DNA from: an uncultured Flavobacteriales bacterium
GTDB lineage: Bacteria; Bacteroidota; Bacteroidia; Flavobacteriales_D; Sanyastnellaceae
Length of the DNA: 6,512 nucleotides
Direction of reading: 5' to 3'
Assembly (NCBI GenBank): GCA_938003665.1
Contig: CALKYI010000251.1
Coordinates: forward strand, 1-6,512
The notes beneath the pieces are model-generated. The model saw only the letters and a program-made list of their open reading frames with translations, searched no databases and was not told the origin of the DNA. Below are positions 1 to 5,460 of this stretch, in pieces (positions within the stretch are counted from its first letter, which is position 1; every line of letters starts with the position of its first letter). The translations under genes and the position numbers were made by a program.

Positions 1-899
1 CCGTCCGCATTCCGGTCGTTCTGCTGTTCGTTTGTCAGTCCGTGACGAAGAACCGCGGTGCGCCATCGGCGCGAAACCTGATGGCTGCTCACGGAATTAA
101 ACTCGGTTCGGCCCGCGCCGTTTACGTAGATGTTGGTGTGCAGCGGATCAGCTGTCTCCGGATTTTTCAGGGCAACGTTGATCTGGCCCGTAATGCTCTC
201 ATAGCCTTGAGTAGCTGTACCCGCACCCTTGCTGATGTGGATCTCATTGACCCAGTCACCCGGGATGAACATCAGTCCTTTGACCACGCTCAAGCCACGC
301 GGGCCAGGGAGGTTGTCCACTTGAATTTGGCTGTATTTGCCGTCCAAGCCCAACATCCGAATTTGACGGGTTCCGGTGACCGCGTCTGTGAAAGAGGCGT
401 CCACCGAGGCATTGGTCTCGAACGCTTCCGAGAGGTTGCAACAGGCCGCCTTGACCAGCTCCTTTCGATTCAAGGACTGAACGTCCAGTGGTGACAACAA
501 TGAAAGTTGAGTTGCTGCCTTTTTCTCCACCACCTCCGCTGAAGCTAGCTCCACTCCGGCCTTCAATGGAATGTCAACGTACGATTCTCCGTTGTACACC
601 CAGCCCACAGTTTCATATCCTAACATCGACACCACCAAGGTGTCGCCTATTTCAGCCTTGTTGACTTTGAAAAACCCAAACGCGTCCGAGACCGTAGTGG
701 AGGCTTCGTCGTGCGACCAACGCACGTAAGCGCCAGGCAGTGGAATGTAGGTGGGTTCTCCGCGGTGAGCGCCGGCTGCGTGGTCGTGGCCTTCGTGGCT
801 TTCCTCCGTGAGGACTTTGCCTTTGAGGACATTGAATTGAGACCAGGCGGCATCGGGCATCCACAGCCCGAACGAACAGATGAGCAGGAGCCGCTTCAT
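1..899 (-). CDS. TonB-dependent outer-membrane receptor, N-terminal part (CarboxypepD_reg-like domain plus plug), probably metal-related; C-terminus beyond the window
   Basis: The reading frame opens with ATG at 897-899 and stays open to the left edge, giving 299 codons without a stop. Residues 1-20 look like a signal peptide: MKR, a hydrophobic stretch, and a likely cut at AWS|Q. Residues 22-115 resemble the carboxypeptidase-regulatory-like beta-sandwich common in Bacteroidota receptors (PLPGAYVRW, DAFGFFKV, MLGYE). Residues 120-248 are a plug domain, with LSEAFETNASVDASF, TRQIRMLGLDGKYSQIQVDN, and the plug-closing GYESITGQINVALKNP. The beta-barrel has barely begun when the window ends. An unusual His-rich insert (SHEGHDHAAGAH, residues 34-45) lies between the first strands of the N-terminal domain, and a CC pair sits at 153-154. 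By family, such proteins import scarce ligands across the outer membrane using TonB energy. The HMA gene 9 bases upstream makes a metal, perhaps copper, a reasonable but unproven ligand. The start is preferred because it gives the signal peptide and follows the upstream stop closely. Receptor family: very likely. Substrate: inferred. Confidence 0.92.
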   Translation of the reverse strand, partial: MKRLLLICSFGLWMPDAAWSQFNVLKGKVLTEESHEGHDHAAGAHRGEPTYIPLPGAYVRWSHDEASTTVSDAFGFFKVNKAEIGDTLVVSMLGYETVGWVYNGESYVDIPLKAGVELASAEVVEKKAATQLSLLSPLDVQSLNRKELVKAACCNLSEAFETNASVDASFTDAVTGTRQIRMLGLDGKYSQIQVDNLPGPRGLSVVKGLMFIPGDWVNEIHISKGAGTATQGYESITGQINVALKNPETADPLHTNIYVNGAGRTEFNSVSSHQVSRRWRTAVLRHGLTNEQQNDRNAD

Positions 900-908
900 C
901 CGAACCGA

Positions 909-1286
909 TTATTTCGGGCGGTGATCGTCGTGATCGTGATCATCTCCACCGGTACAGCTACCCCCTCCTTCACGGTACTTGCAGCAACCGTGCATGTTCG
1001 CATACGCCTCATCCGTTGCCTTGATCTTCTCGGTGTCGTGGCCTGCGTTGGCAATCAGTTGGTGGATTTGTCCCTCAGAAATGACCTTCGTCTTATAAGC
1101 AACTTTTGCTTTTTTCGTCTCCACATCCCACTCGGCCATGATGACACCGGGCACGTCCAATGCCTTTTCAATGCGCGCTTCACACATGCCACAGACACCG
1201 CTTACTTGAAATTCAATTTGCGCCTTTTTCTGGGCAAAAGAGGCCGTGGACAGGGCCAATGACATCAAAATCAATAACTGCTTCAT
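909..1286 (-). CDS. Exported heavy-metal-associated (HMA) domain protein, probable periplasmic copper/soft-metal binder
   Basis: This is a 125-residue protein. Residues 1-18 form a clear signal peptide (MKQLLILMSLALSTASFA|Q), so it should act in the periplasm or be membrane-associated. Residues about 23-90 form one HMA ferredoxin-like domain: QIEFQVSGVCGMCEARIEKA, then PGVIMAEWDVETKKAKVAY, then ISEGQIHQLIANAGHDTEKI. The metal-binding CxxC is C32-G-M-C35, in the position of the GMTCxxC site of copper chaperones and P-type ATPase domains. The tail adds more possible ligands: MHGCCKY (H99, C101, C102), C111, and a His/Asp-rich end, DDHDHDDH (115-122). The frame extends to an ATG at 1344-1346, but that start would bury the signal peptide, so the ATG at 1284-1286 is chosen. 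It lies 75 bases after sdhB and 9 bases before the TonB-dependent receptor, with which it probably forms an operon. HMA proteins pass on or sequester Cu(I) or similar ions. Whether this one feeds the receptor, buffers metal or senses it cannot be told from sequence. Confidence 0.9.
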   Translation of the reverse strand: MKQLLILMSLALSTASFAQKKAQIEFQVSGVCGMCEARIEKALDVPGVIMAEWDVETKKAKVAYKTKVISEGQIHQLIANAGHDTEKIKATDEAYANMHGCCKYREGGGSCTGGDDHDHDDHRPK

Positions 1287-1290
1287 AAGT

Positions 1291-1324
1291 GCAATATACG
1301 CGAAATTCCTGGCTGCGTATGTGC
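1291..1324 (-). promoter_or_regulatory. Possible promoter/operator of the HMA-receptor pair (weak)
   Basis: The 75-base gap between sdhB and the HMA gene contains, on the minus strand, TATATTGC (1298-1291), a loose match to the Bacteroidota -7 element TAnnTTTG. It overlaps an imperfect inverted repeat: ATACGC (1296-1301) and GCGTAT (1315-1320) around a 13-base loop, extended by GCA (1291-1293) against TGC (1322-1324) across a small internal loop. No convincing -33 TTG lies at the usual distance, and the -7 match is so close to the start codon that the leader would be nearly absent. It could be an operator for metal control or chance. No good terminator is visible after sdhB, so read-through from the sdh operon is also possible. 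Confidence 0.22.
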
Positions 1325-1361
1325 TTGAAGTCACAACTCCTGCCAACGGCGTCGCTCTTGA

Positions 1362-2111
1362 TTACTCCTCCGACGCGCTGGCAGATAGGAAATCTCGGTT
1401 CATTCGGGCGATGTTGCTCAGGTCAATACCCTTCGGACATTCAACAGCACACGCACCGGTGTTGGTGCAGTTGCCGAAGCCTTCTTTGTCCATTTGGTCA
1501 ACCATACGCTGTACACGCGTGGCGCGCTCAGGCAGGCCCTGTGGCAACAGAGCAAACTGAGACACCTTAGCTGATACGAAGAGCATCGCAGAAGCGTTCT
1601 TGCACGTTGCTACACAGGCGCCGCAACCGATGCACGTTGCTGCGTTGAACGCTTCATCGGCTTGCGCTTTGGGCACGGGAATGGCGTTTGCGTCCAAGGT
1701 CTCACCAGACGTGTTGACCGAAATGTACCCGCCCGCTTGAATAACGCGGTCGAAGGCGCTTCGATCCACCGCCAAGTCTTTCACCACAGGGAACGCCGAG
1801 GCACGCCATGGCTCGATGGTAATGGTGTCCCCATCCTTGAAGGAGCGCATGTGCAGCTGGCACGTCGTGACACCGCGGTTGGGGCCGTGGGCTTCGCCGT
1901 TGATGAACATGGAGCACATGCCGCAGATGCCTTCGCGGCAATCGTGGTCAAAAGCCACAGGATCACCGCCTTCTCGGATGATTTGGTCATTCAACATGTC
2001 CATCATCTCCAAAAACGACATGTCCGGAGAAACGCCGCTAACAGGATAGGTCTCAATTCGGCCCTTGTCATTCGGACCGTTCTGCCGCCAAACTTTCAAT
2101 GTCAAATCCAT
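1362..2111 (-). CDS. sdhB: Succinate dehydrogenase / fumarate reductase iron-sulfur subunit
   Basis: This 249-residue subunit carries electrons from the flavin in SdhA to the haem/quinone site in SdhC, on the cytoplasmic face of complex II. All three clusters can be assigned by comparison with E. coli SdhB. The N-terminal ferredoxin fold holds [2Fe-2S] with C58, C63, C66 (DCREGICGMC) and C84. The C-terminal ferredoxin domain holds [4Fe-4S] with C160, C163, C166 (CIGCGAC) plus C225 (ECPKG), and [3Fe-4S] with C170, C215 and C221 (NCTNTGAC). No ligand is missing. The spacing between C66 and C84 is longer than in E. coli (insert NGEAHGPNRGVTTC), which is usual for the Bacteroidota/actinobacterial-like form. 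The length is normal. It is the last gene of sdhCAB, starting 9 bases after the sdhA stop, so it is surely co-transcribed. Sequence alone does not fix the direction of catalysis. In an organism with this enzyme type, oxidation of succinate with menaquinone is usual. Confidence 0.97.
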   Translation of the reverse strand: MDLTLKVWRQNGPNDKGRIETYPVSGVSPDMSFLEMMDMLNDQIIREGGDPVAFDHDCREGICGMCSMFINGEAHGPNRGVTTCQLHMRSFKDGDTITIEPWRASAFPVVKDLAVDRSAFDRVIQAGGYISVNTSGETLDANAIPVPKAQADEAFNAATCIGCGACVATCKNASAMLFVSAKVSQFALLPQGLPERATRVQRMVDQMDKEGFGNCTNTGACAVECPKGIDLSNIARMNRDFLSASASEE

Positions 2112-2120
2112 GGCAATTTC

Positions 2121-4118
2121 TTATTTGTAGCTGCGCTGTTTCAGCTCGATGTTTTCAAACTTCAAATCCTCTTTGTGGAGGTTGGATTCACTCGGATCGC
2201 CGGTGTACTCCCATGCGGAAACGAAGGCAAACTGCTCGTCGTCCCGCAATGCTTCACCTTCCGGCGTCTGGTATTCTTCGCGGAAGTGACCGCCGCACGA
2301 TTCGTTTCGTTCGAGGGCGTCCTTGCACATCAACTCGCCCAATTCCAACAGGTCCGCTACCCGGCCCGCCTTATCCAATTCCGGATTGAACTGGTCCGCA
2401 GTGCCAGGAACGCGAACGTCGCTGTAAAACTCATCCCGCAAGGCGCGAATGTCCGCAATGGCCTTCTTCAATCCGGCTTCGCTGCGTGACATCCCGCATT
2501 CGTTCCACATGATGCGGCCCAAGCGACGGTGGAAATCGTCCACCGGCTTCGAACCATTATTGTTGATCAAGTGGTCGATGCGGTCTTGAACGCCTTTCTC
2601 GGCGGCTTCAAATTCCGGGGTGTCGGCCGAAATGGCACCTGTGCGAATGTCGCTCGCGAGGTAATCACCGATGGTGTACGGCAATACGAAGTAGCCGTCC
2701 GCAAGGCCCTGCATGAGTGCAGAAGCGCCCAATCGGTTGGCACCGTGATCGGAGAAGTTCGCCTCGCCTGCGGCATACAAGCCGGGCACCGAGGTCATGA
2801 GGTTGTAGTCCACCCACAATCCACCCATGGTGTAGTGCACCGCGGGGTAAATCTTCATGGGTGTCTCGTACGGATCGTCGGCAGCAATTTGCTTGTACAT
2901 GTCAAACAGGTTGCCATACTTCGCCTTCACCACCTCTTTTCCGAGCTTGGTGATTTCGGCTTCTGAAGGGTTGCGCAATCCGCGAATGTTCGCTTCTGTT
3001 TTGCCATAACGTTGGATGGCTGAAGCGTAATCCAAGAACACGGCTTCGCCTGTCTCGTTCACGCCAAAACCGGCATCGCAACGCTCCTTGGCAGCACGAG
3101 ACGCAACGTCCCGCGGAACAAGGTTTCCGAAGGCAGGGTAACGGCGCTCCAAGTAGTAGTCTCGGTCTTCTTCCGGGATGTCATTAGCCCGCATGGTGCC
3201 TTTGCGGATCGCCTCCGCGTCTTCCTTTTTGGCCGGCACCCAGATGCGGCCATCGTTGCGCAACGACTCTGACATGAGCGTCAGCTTCGACTGGTGCTCT
3301 CCCGATACTGGAATGCAGGTTGGGTGAATCTGCGTGAAGCAGGGATTCGCCATGTACGCCCCTTTCTTGTGCGCCTTCCACGCCGCGGAGACGTTGGAGC
3401 CCATGGCATTGGTGCTCAAGAAAAATACGTTGCCATAACCGCCCGAAGCGAGCACAACCGCGTGTGCTGCGTGGCGTTCCAACTCACCGGTAATTAAGTT
3501 GCGAGCAATAATGCCGCGGCACTTCCCATCGACGATGACCACATCCATCATTTCGTGGCGGGTGAACATCTCCACCTTGCCCTTCGAAATCTGACGGCTC
3601 AACGCGGAATAAGCGCCCAGCAGAAGCTGTTGACCGGTTTGGCCTTTGGCATAAAATGTTCGAGATACCTGCACCCCACCGAAGCTGCGGTTGTCGAGTA
3701 AGCCCCCGTATTCACGAGCAAACGGAACCCCTTGGGCCACACATTGATCAATGATGCTGGTCGAAACCTCGGCCAATCGGTGGACGTTGGCTTCGCGGCT
3801 TCGGTAATCACCGCCTTTGATGGTGTCATAGAACAAGCGGTACACAGAGTCCCCGTCGTTCTGGTAATTCTTGGCTGCGTTGATACCGCCCTGGGCCGCA
3901 ATGGAGTGCGCCCGTCGTGGCGAGTCCTGGAAGCAAAACGCTTTGACGTTGTAGCCCATCTCCGCTAGCGAGGCGGCCGCTGAGCTCCCGGCCAAACCCG
4001 TGCCTACCACAATCACATCGATGAGGCGTTTGTTGGCGGGGTTGACCAGGTTGATGTGGTTCTTGTGCGAAGTCCACTTCTCCGCTAAAGGTCCCGATGG
4101 AATTTTAGATTCGAGCAT
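2121..4118 (-). CDS. sdhA: Succinate dehydrogenase / fumarate reductase flavoprotein subunit
   Basis: This 665-residue catalytic subunit interconverts succinate and fumarate with a covalently bound FAD. The N-terminal Rossmann motif is VVGTGLAGSSAA (G39, G41, G44). H71 in RRAHSIAAQGGINA is the expected attachment point of the FAD 8-alpha carbon. The dicarboxylate site is represented by HPT (265-267), the proton-shuttle arginine R336 in RDVASRAA, H428 in HYTMGG and R462 in NRLGASAL. AAGEANFSDHGANRLG (449-464) is the second FAD-binding signature. The C-terminal helical domain (about 500-620) ends with the Bacteroidota-type tail WEYTGDPSESNLHKEDLKFE. It is longer than E. coli SdhA (588 aa) but normal for the long type found in Bacteroidota. 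The start MLESKIPSGPLAEKW agrees with the family N-terminus and follows the sdhC stop by 12 bases. All catalytic residues are present, with no frameshift or truncation. It pairs with SdhB (downstream) and is anchored by SdhC (upstream). Confidence 0.98.
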   Translation of the reverse strand: MLESKIPSGPLAEKWTSHKNHINLVNPANKRLIDVIVVGTGLAGSSAAASLAEMGYNVKAFCFQDSPRRAHSIAAQGGINAAKNYQNDGDSVYRLFYDTIKGGDYRSREANVHRLAEVSTSIIDQCVAQGVPFAREYGGLLDNRSFGGVQVSRTFYAKGQTGQQLLLGAYSALSRQISKGKVEMFTRHEMMDVVIVDGKCRGIIARNLITGELERHAAHAVVLASGGYGNVFFLSTNAMGSNVSAAWKAHKKGAYMANPCFTQIHPTCIPVSGEHQSKLTLMSESLRNDGRIWVPAKKEDAEAIRKGTMRANDIPEEDRDYYLERRYPAFGNLVPRDVASRAAKERCDAGFGVNETGEAVFLDYASAIQRYGKTEANIRGLRNPSEAEITKLGKEVVKAKYGNLFDMYKQIAADDPYETPMKIYPAVHYTMGGLWVDYNLMTSVPGLYAAGEANFSDHGANRLGASALMQGLADGYFVLPYTIGDYLASDIRTGAISADTPEFEAAEKGVQDRIDHLINNNGSKPVDDFHRRLGRIMWNECGMSRSEAGLKKAIADIRALRDEFYSDVRVPGTADQFNPELDKAGRVADLLELGELMCKDALERNESCGGHFREEYQTPEGEALRDDEQFAFVSAWEYTGDPSESNLHKEDLKFENIELKQRSYK

Positions 4119-4130
4119 GATGGTCTCCGA

Positions 4131-4823
4131 TTACAATTGGGTGATGTACAAGAAAACAGGGATGGCAGCAAACAAGGCTGGCGTGACCAAGGCAAAAGCC
4201 ATTCCGGCCGTCTCGATGATCGGCGTGTACTTGGCGTGACGGAAGCCCAACGACTGGAATCCGCTCTGGAACCCGTGGGACAAGTGAAACGCCAACGCGG
4301 CTTGAGCCAACACATACCCCACCACTGCGATGAGTCCAATGGGGTTCTCGGGTGAGAAAAATTCAACCACGACCGTGTGCAAGTCCTTCAATCCATTGTG
4401 CATCGGCATCTCGCCGAAATGCATTTTGTACCAGAAAGTTTGCATGTGGCTGACCAAGAAGACCAAAATGATGGTTCCGAGGATGCCCATGTTTCGGCTT
4501 GACCACTTGGCATTGGCCGCGCCGTTCTCCTTCACATAACCCACAGGCCGCGCTTTGCGGTTCTGCATGGAAAGCACGATGCCATCAACCACGTGGAACA
4601 AAACGCTGGCATACGTGAGGTAACTCAGCAGCTTCACCAACGGGAAGGTGGTCATGAATTCCGCGTATTCATTGAACGCCTGTTGACCTGCTTCACCTGT
4701 TTTCAGGAGCAACTGGAGGTTGCCCGCAAGGTGACCCGCCAGAAAGAGGCATAGAAAAAGGCCTGTCAGGGCCATCACGTACTTCTTAGCCAGCGAAGAT
4801 TTGAGTATTCCGGTGTTGCTCAT
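4131..4823 (-). CDS. sdhC: Succinate dehydrogenase cytochrome b membrane-anchor subunit (single-subunit, probable di-haem, type B)
   Basis: This 230-residue membrane protein anchors SdhAB and holds the quinone site. Five hydrophobic helices are visible, at about 14-38, 59-85, 111-130, 161-183 and 203-228. A single five-helix subunit, with no separate sdhD, marks the type B complex of Bacillus and Wolinella, which binds two b haems. The probable axial ligands are H31 (LAGHLAG), H77 (VLFHVVD), H126 (LVSHMQT) and H180 (LAFHLSHG), one in each of helices 1-4. The spacing fits the B. subtilis/W. succinogenes pattern except for a longer stretch between the third and fourth ligands, caused by a loop at about 132-160. 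H183 is an alternative fourth ligand. The start MSNTGILKSSLAKKY is typical of Bacteroidota SdhC. It is the first gene of sdhCAB and has a promoter-like element about 20 bases upstream. In this type, menaquinone is the usual electron acceptor (inference here). Confidence 0.95.
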   Translation of the reverse strand: MSNTGILKSSLAKKYVMALTGLFLCLFLAGHLAGNLQLLLKTGEAGQQAFNEYAEFMTTFPLVKLLSYLTYASVLFHVVDGIVLSMQNRKARPVGYVKENGAANAKWSSRNMGILGTIILVFLVSHMQTFWYKMHFGEMPMHNGLKDLHTVVVEFFSPENPIGLIAVVGYVLAQAALAFHLSHGFQSGFQSLGFRHAKYTPIIETAGMAFALVTPALFAAIPVFLYITQL

Positions 4824-4843
4824 GGGTTATTGGAATGGAGTCG

Positions 4844-4874
4844 TAAAGATAACGCCTCCCCGACCGGCCGCCAA
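4844..4874 (-). promoter_or_regulatory. Probable sdhCAB promoter (Bacteroidota -33/-7 type)
   Basis: On the minus strand, TTG (4874-4872) is followed after 20 bases by TATCTTTA (4851-4844). The Bacteroidota consensus is TTTG or TTG, about 19-21 bases, then TAnnTTTG, so only the last base of the -7 box differs. The element ends 20 bases before the sdhC ATG, which implies a short leader of roughly 10-15 bases with no Shine-Dalgarno sequence. The likely ssb terminator just upstream supports a new transcript starting here. The sequence match is direct; activity is inferred. Confidence 0.5.
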
Positions 4875-4911
4875 CGTCAAGTGACAGAACTGCAGAACAC
4901 CGGGATTCAGT

Positions 4912-4948
4912 GGAAGAAATGGGGGACGAAACCCTCGAATCGCCCCCC
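4912..4948 (-). terminator. Probable intrinsic terminator downstream of ssb
   Basis: Six bases after the ssb stop codon, the minus strand reads GGGGGGCGA (4948-4940), a 10-base loop, then TCGTCCCCC (4929-4921). This makes a 9-bp stem with one G-U pair. It is followed by ATTTCTTCC (4920-4912), a modest T-rich tail. Its position between ssb and the sdh promoter fits termination of ssb. The tail is weaker than a textbook U-run, which is common in Bacteroidota. Confidence 0.6.
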
Positions 4949-4954
4949 AATCGG

Positions 4955-5308
4955 TCAGCTGCCTTCCGAATCGGGTTTGCGGTCGAGCATCAGCATTTCA
5001 CCCGCCACAACCTCAGTCACATACCGCGTATGCCCTTCCGAATCCTCGTACGTCCGGTACGCCAACCGACCTTCGATGGCAACTTCAGTGCCCTTTTTCA
5101 AGTATTGACCTGCGATCTCCGCTAACGCGCCCCACATGACCACGTCGTGCCATTGGGTGCGCTCTACACGTTCACCTTCACCATTGCGGAATGATTCGTT
5201 GGTCGCCACGGGAAAAGCACACTTCACCTTGCCTTCATCGAAGCTCATCAATTCGGGATCCTTCCCGAGTCGTCCAATCAATTGGACCTTGTTTCTCAAT
5301 GCATTCAT
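4955..5308 (-). CDS. ssb: Single-stranded DNA-binding protein, short form without acidic tail
   Basis: This is a 117-residue OB-fold protein that coats single-stranded DNA during replication, repair or recombination. The SSB fold covers residues 1-110: MNALRNKVQLIGRLGKDPEL, VKCAFPVATNESF, RTQWHDVVMWG (W53, W59), LKKGTEVAIEGRLAYRTYED and TRYVTEVVAGEMLML. The protein ends at KPDSEGS and lacks both the flexible linker and the DDDIPF-like tip that recruits partner proteins in E. coli SSB (178 aa). The same frame runs upstream to an ATG at 5366-5368, but the extra 20 residues (MQIRMRQRCSHRF...) are not SSB-like, so the ATG at 5306-5308 is chosen. It is divergent from gltX across 152 bases and has a probable terminator right after its stop codon, so it looks monocistronic. 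No clear promoter was found for it. Short tail-less SSBs occur in Bacteroidota beside a longer one, so this may be a paralogue rather than the main SSB. Family assignment is firm; role is uncertain. Confidence 0.92.
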   Translation of the reverse strand: MNALRNKVQLIGRLGKDPELMSFDEGKVKCAFPVATNESFRNGEGERVERTQWHDVVMWGALAEIAGQYLKKGTEVAIEGRLAYRTYEDSEGHTRYVTEVVAGEMLMLDRKPDSEGS

Positions 5309-5428
5309 TTCGTTAGAATTTCTGCCAGCAAACCTGTGGCTACACCTCTGTCGCATCCGTATCTGCAACGGCTTGATTCAGTTCCGGCCACGCCCGTTTT
5401 GCGCATGCACCGCCGCCGAATTGGACCC

Positions 5429-5436
5429 TATCTTTG
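5429..5436 (+). promoter_or_regulatory. Possible gltX promoter (-7 element)
   Basis: TATCTTTG at 5429-5436 is an exact match to the Bacteroidota -7 consensus TAnnTTTG and lies 24 bases before the gltX ATG. The nearest upstream TTTG (5398-5401) is 27 bases away, longer than the usual 19-21, so the -33 element is weak or absent. The rest of the 152-base ssb-gltX gap (5309-5460) shows no hairpin, RNA gene or convincing ssb promoter. Confidence 0.42.
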
Positions 5437-5460
5437 CGCACCGCATTGAAGACCATTGCC

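Noticed and set aside
42..494. 150-codon open frame on the plus strand
   Set aside because: It is antisense to the plug domain of the receptor, whose reading frame is supported by motifs along its whole length.
711..1262. 183-codon open frame on the plus strand
   Set aside because: It is antisense to the HMA gene and the receptor start, which both have signal peptides and family motifs. The plus-strand product looks like no known family.
1662..2489. 275-codon open frame on the plus strand
   Set aside because: It lies antisense across sdhB and the end of sdhA, both of which have every expected motif. Its translation shows no recognisable domain, so it is a shadow of codon bias.
1362..4823. 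sdhCAB as a possible dedicated fumarate reductase
   Set aside because: Sequence alone cannot separate the two directions in this family, and nothing in the window argues for fumarate respiration, so the neutral Sdh name is kept.
5309..5460. Search for a tRNA, riboswitch or small RNA in the ssb-gltX gap
   Set aside because: No cloverleaf, no conserved aptamer pattern and no strong hairpin was seen; only a -7-like box for gltX stands out.
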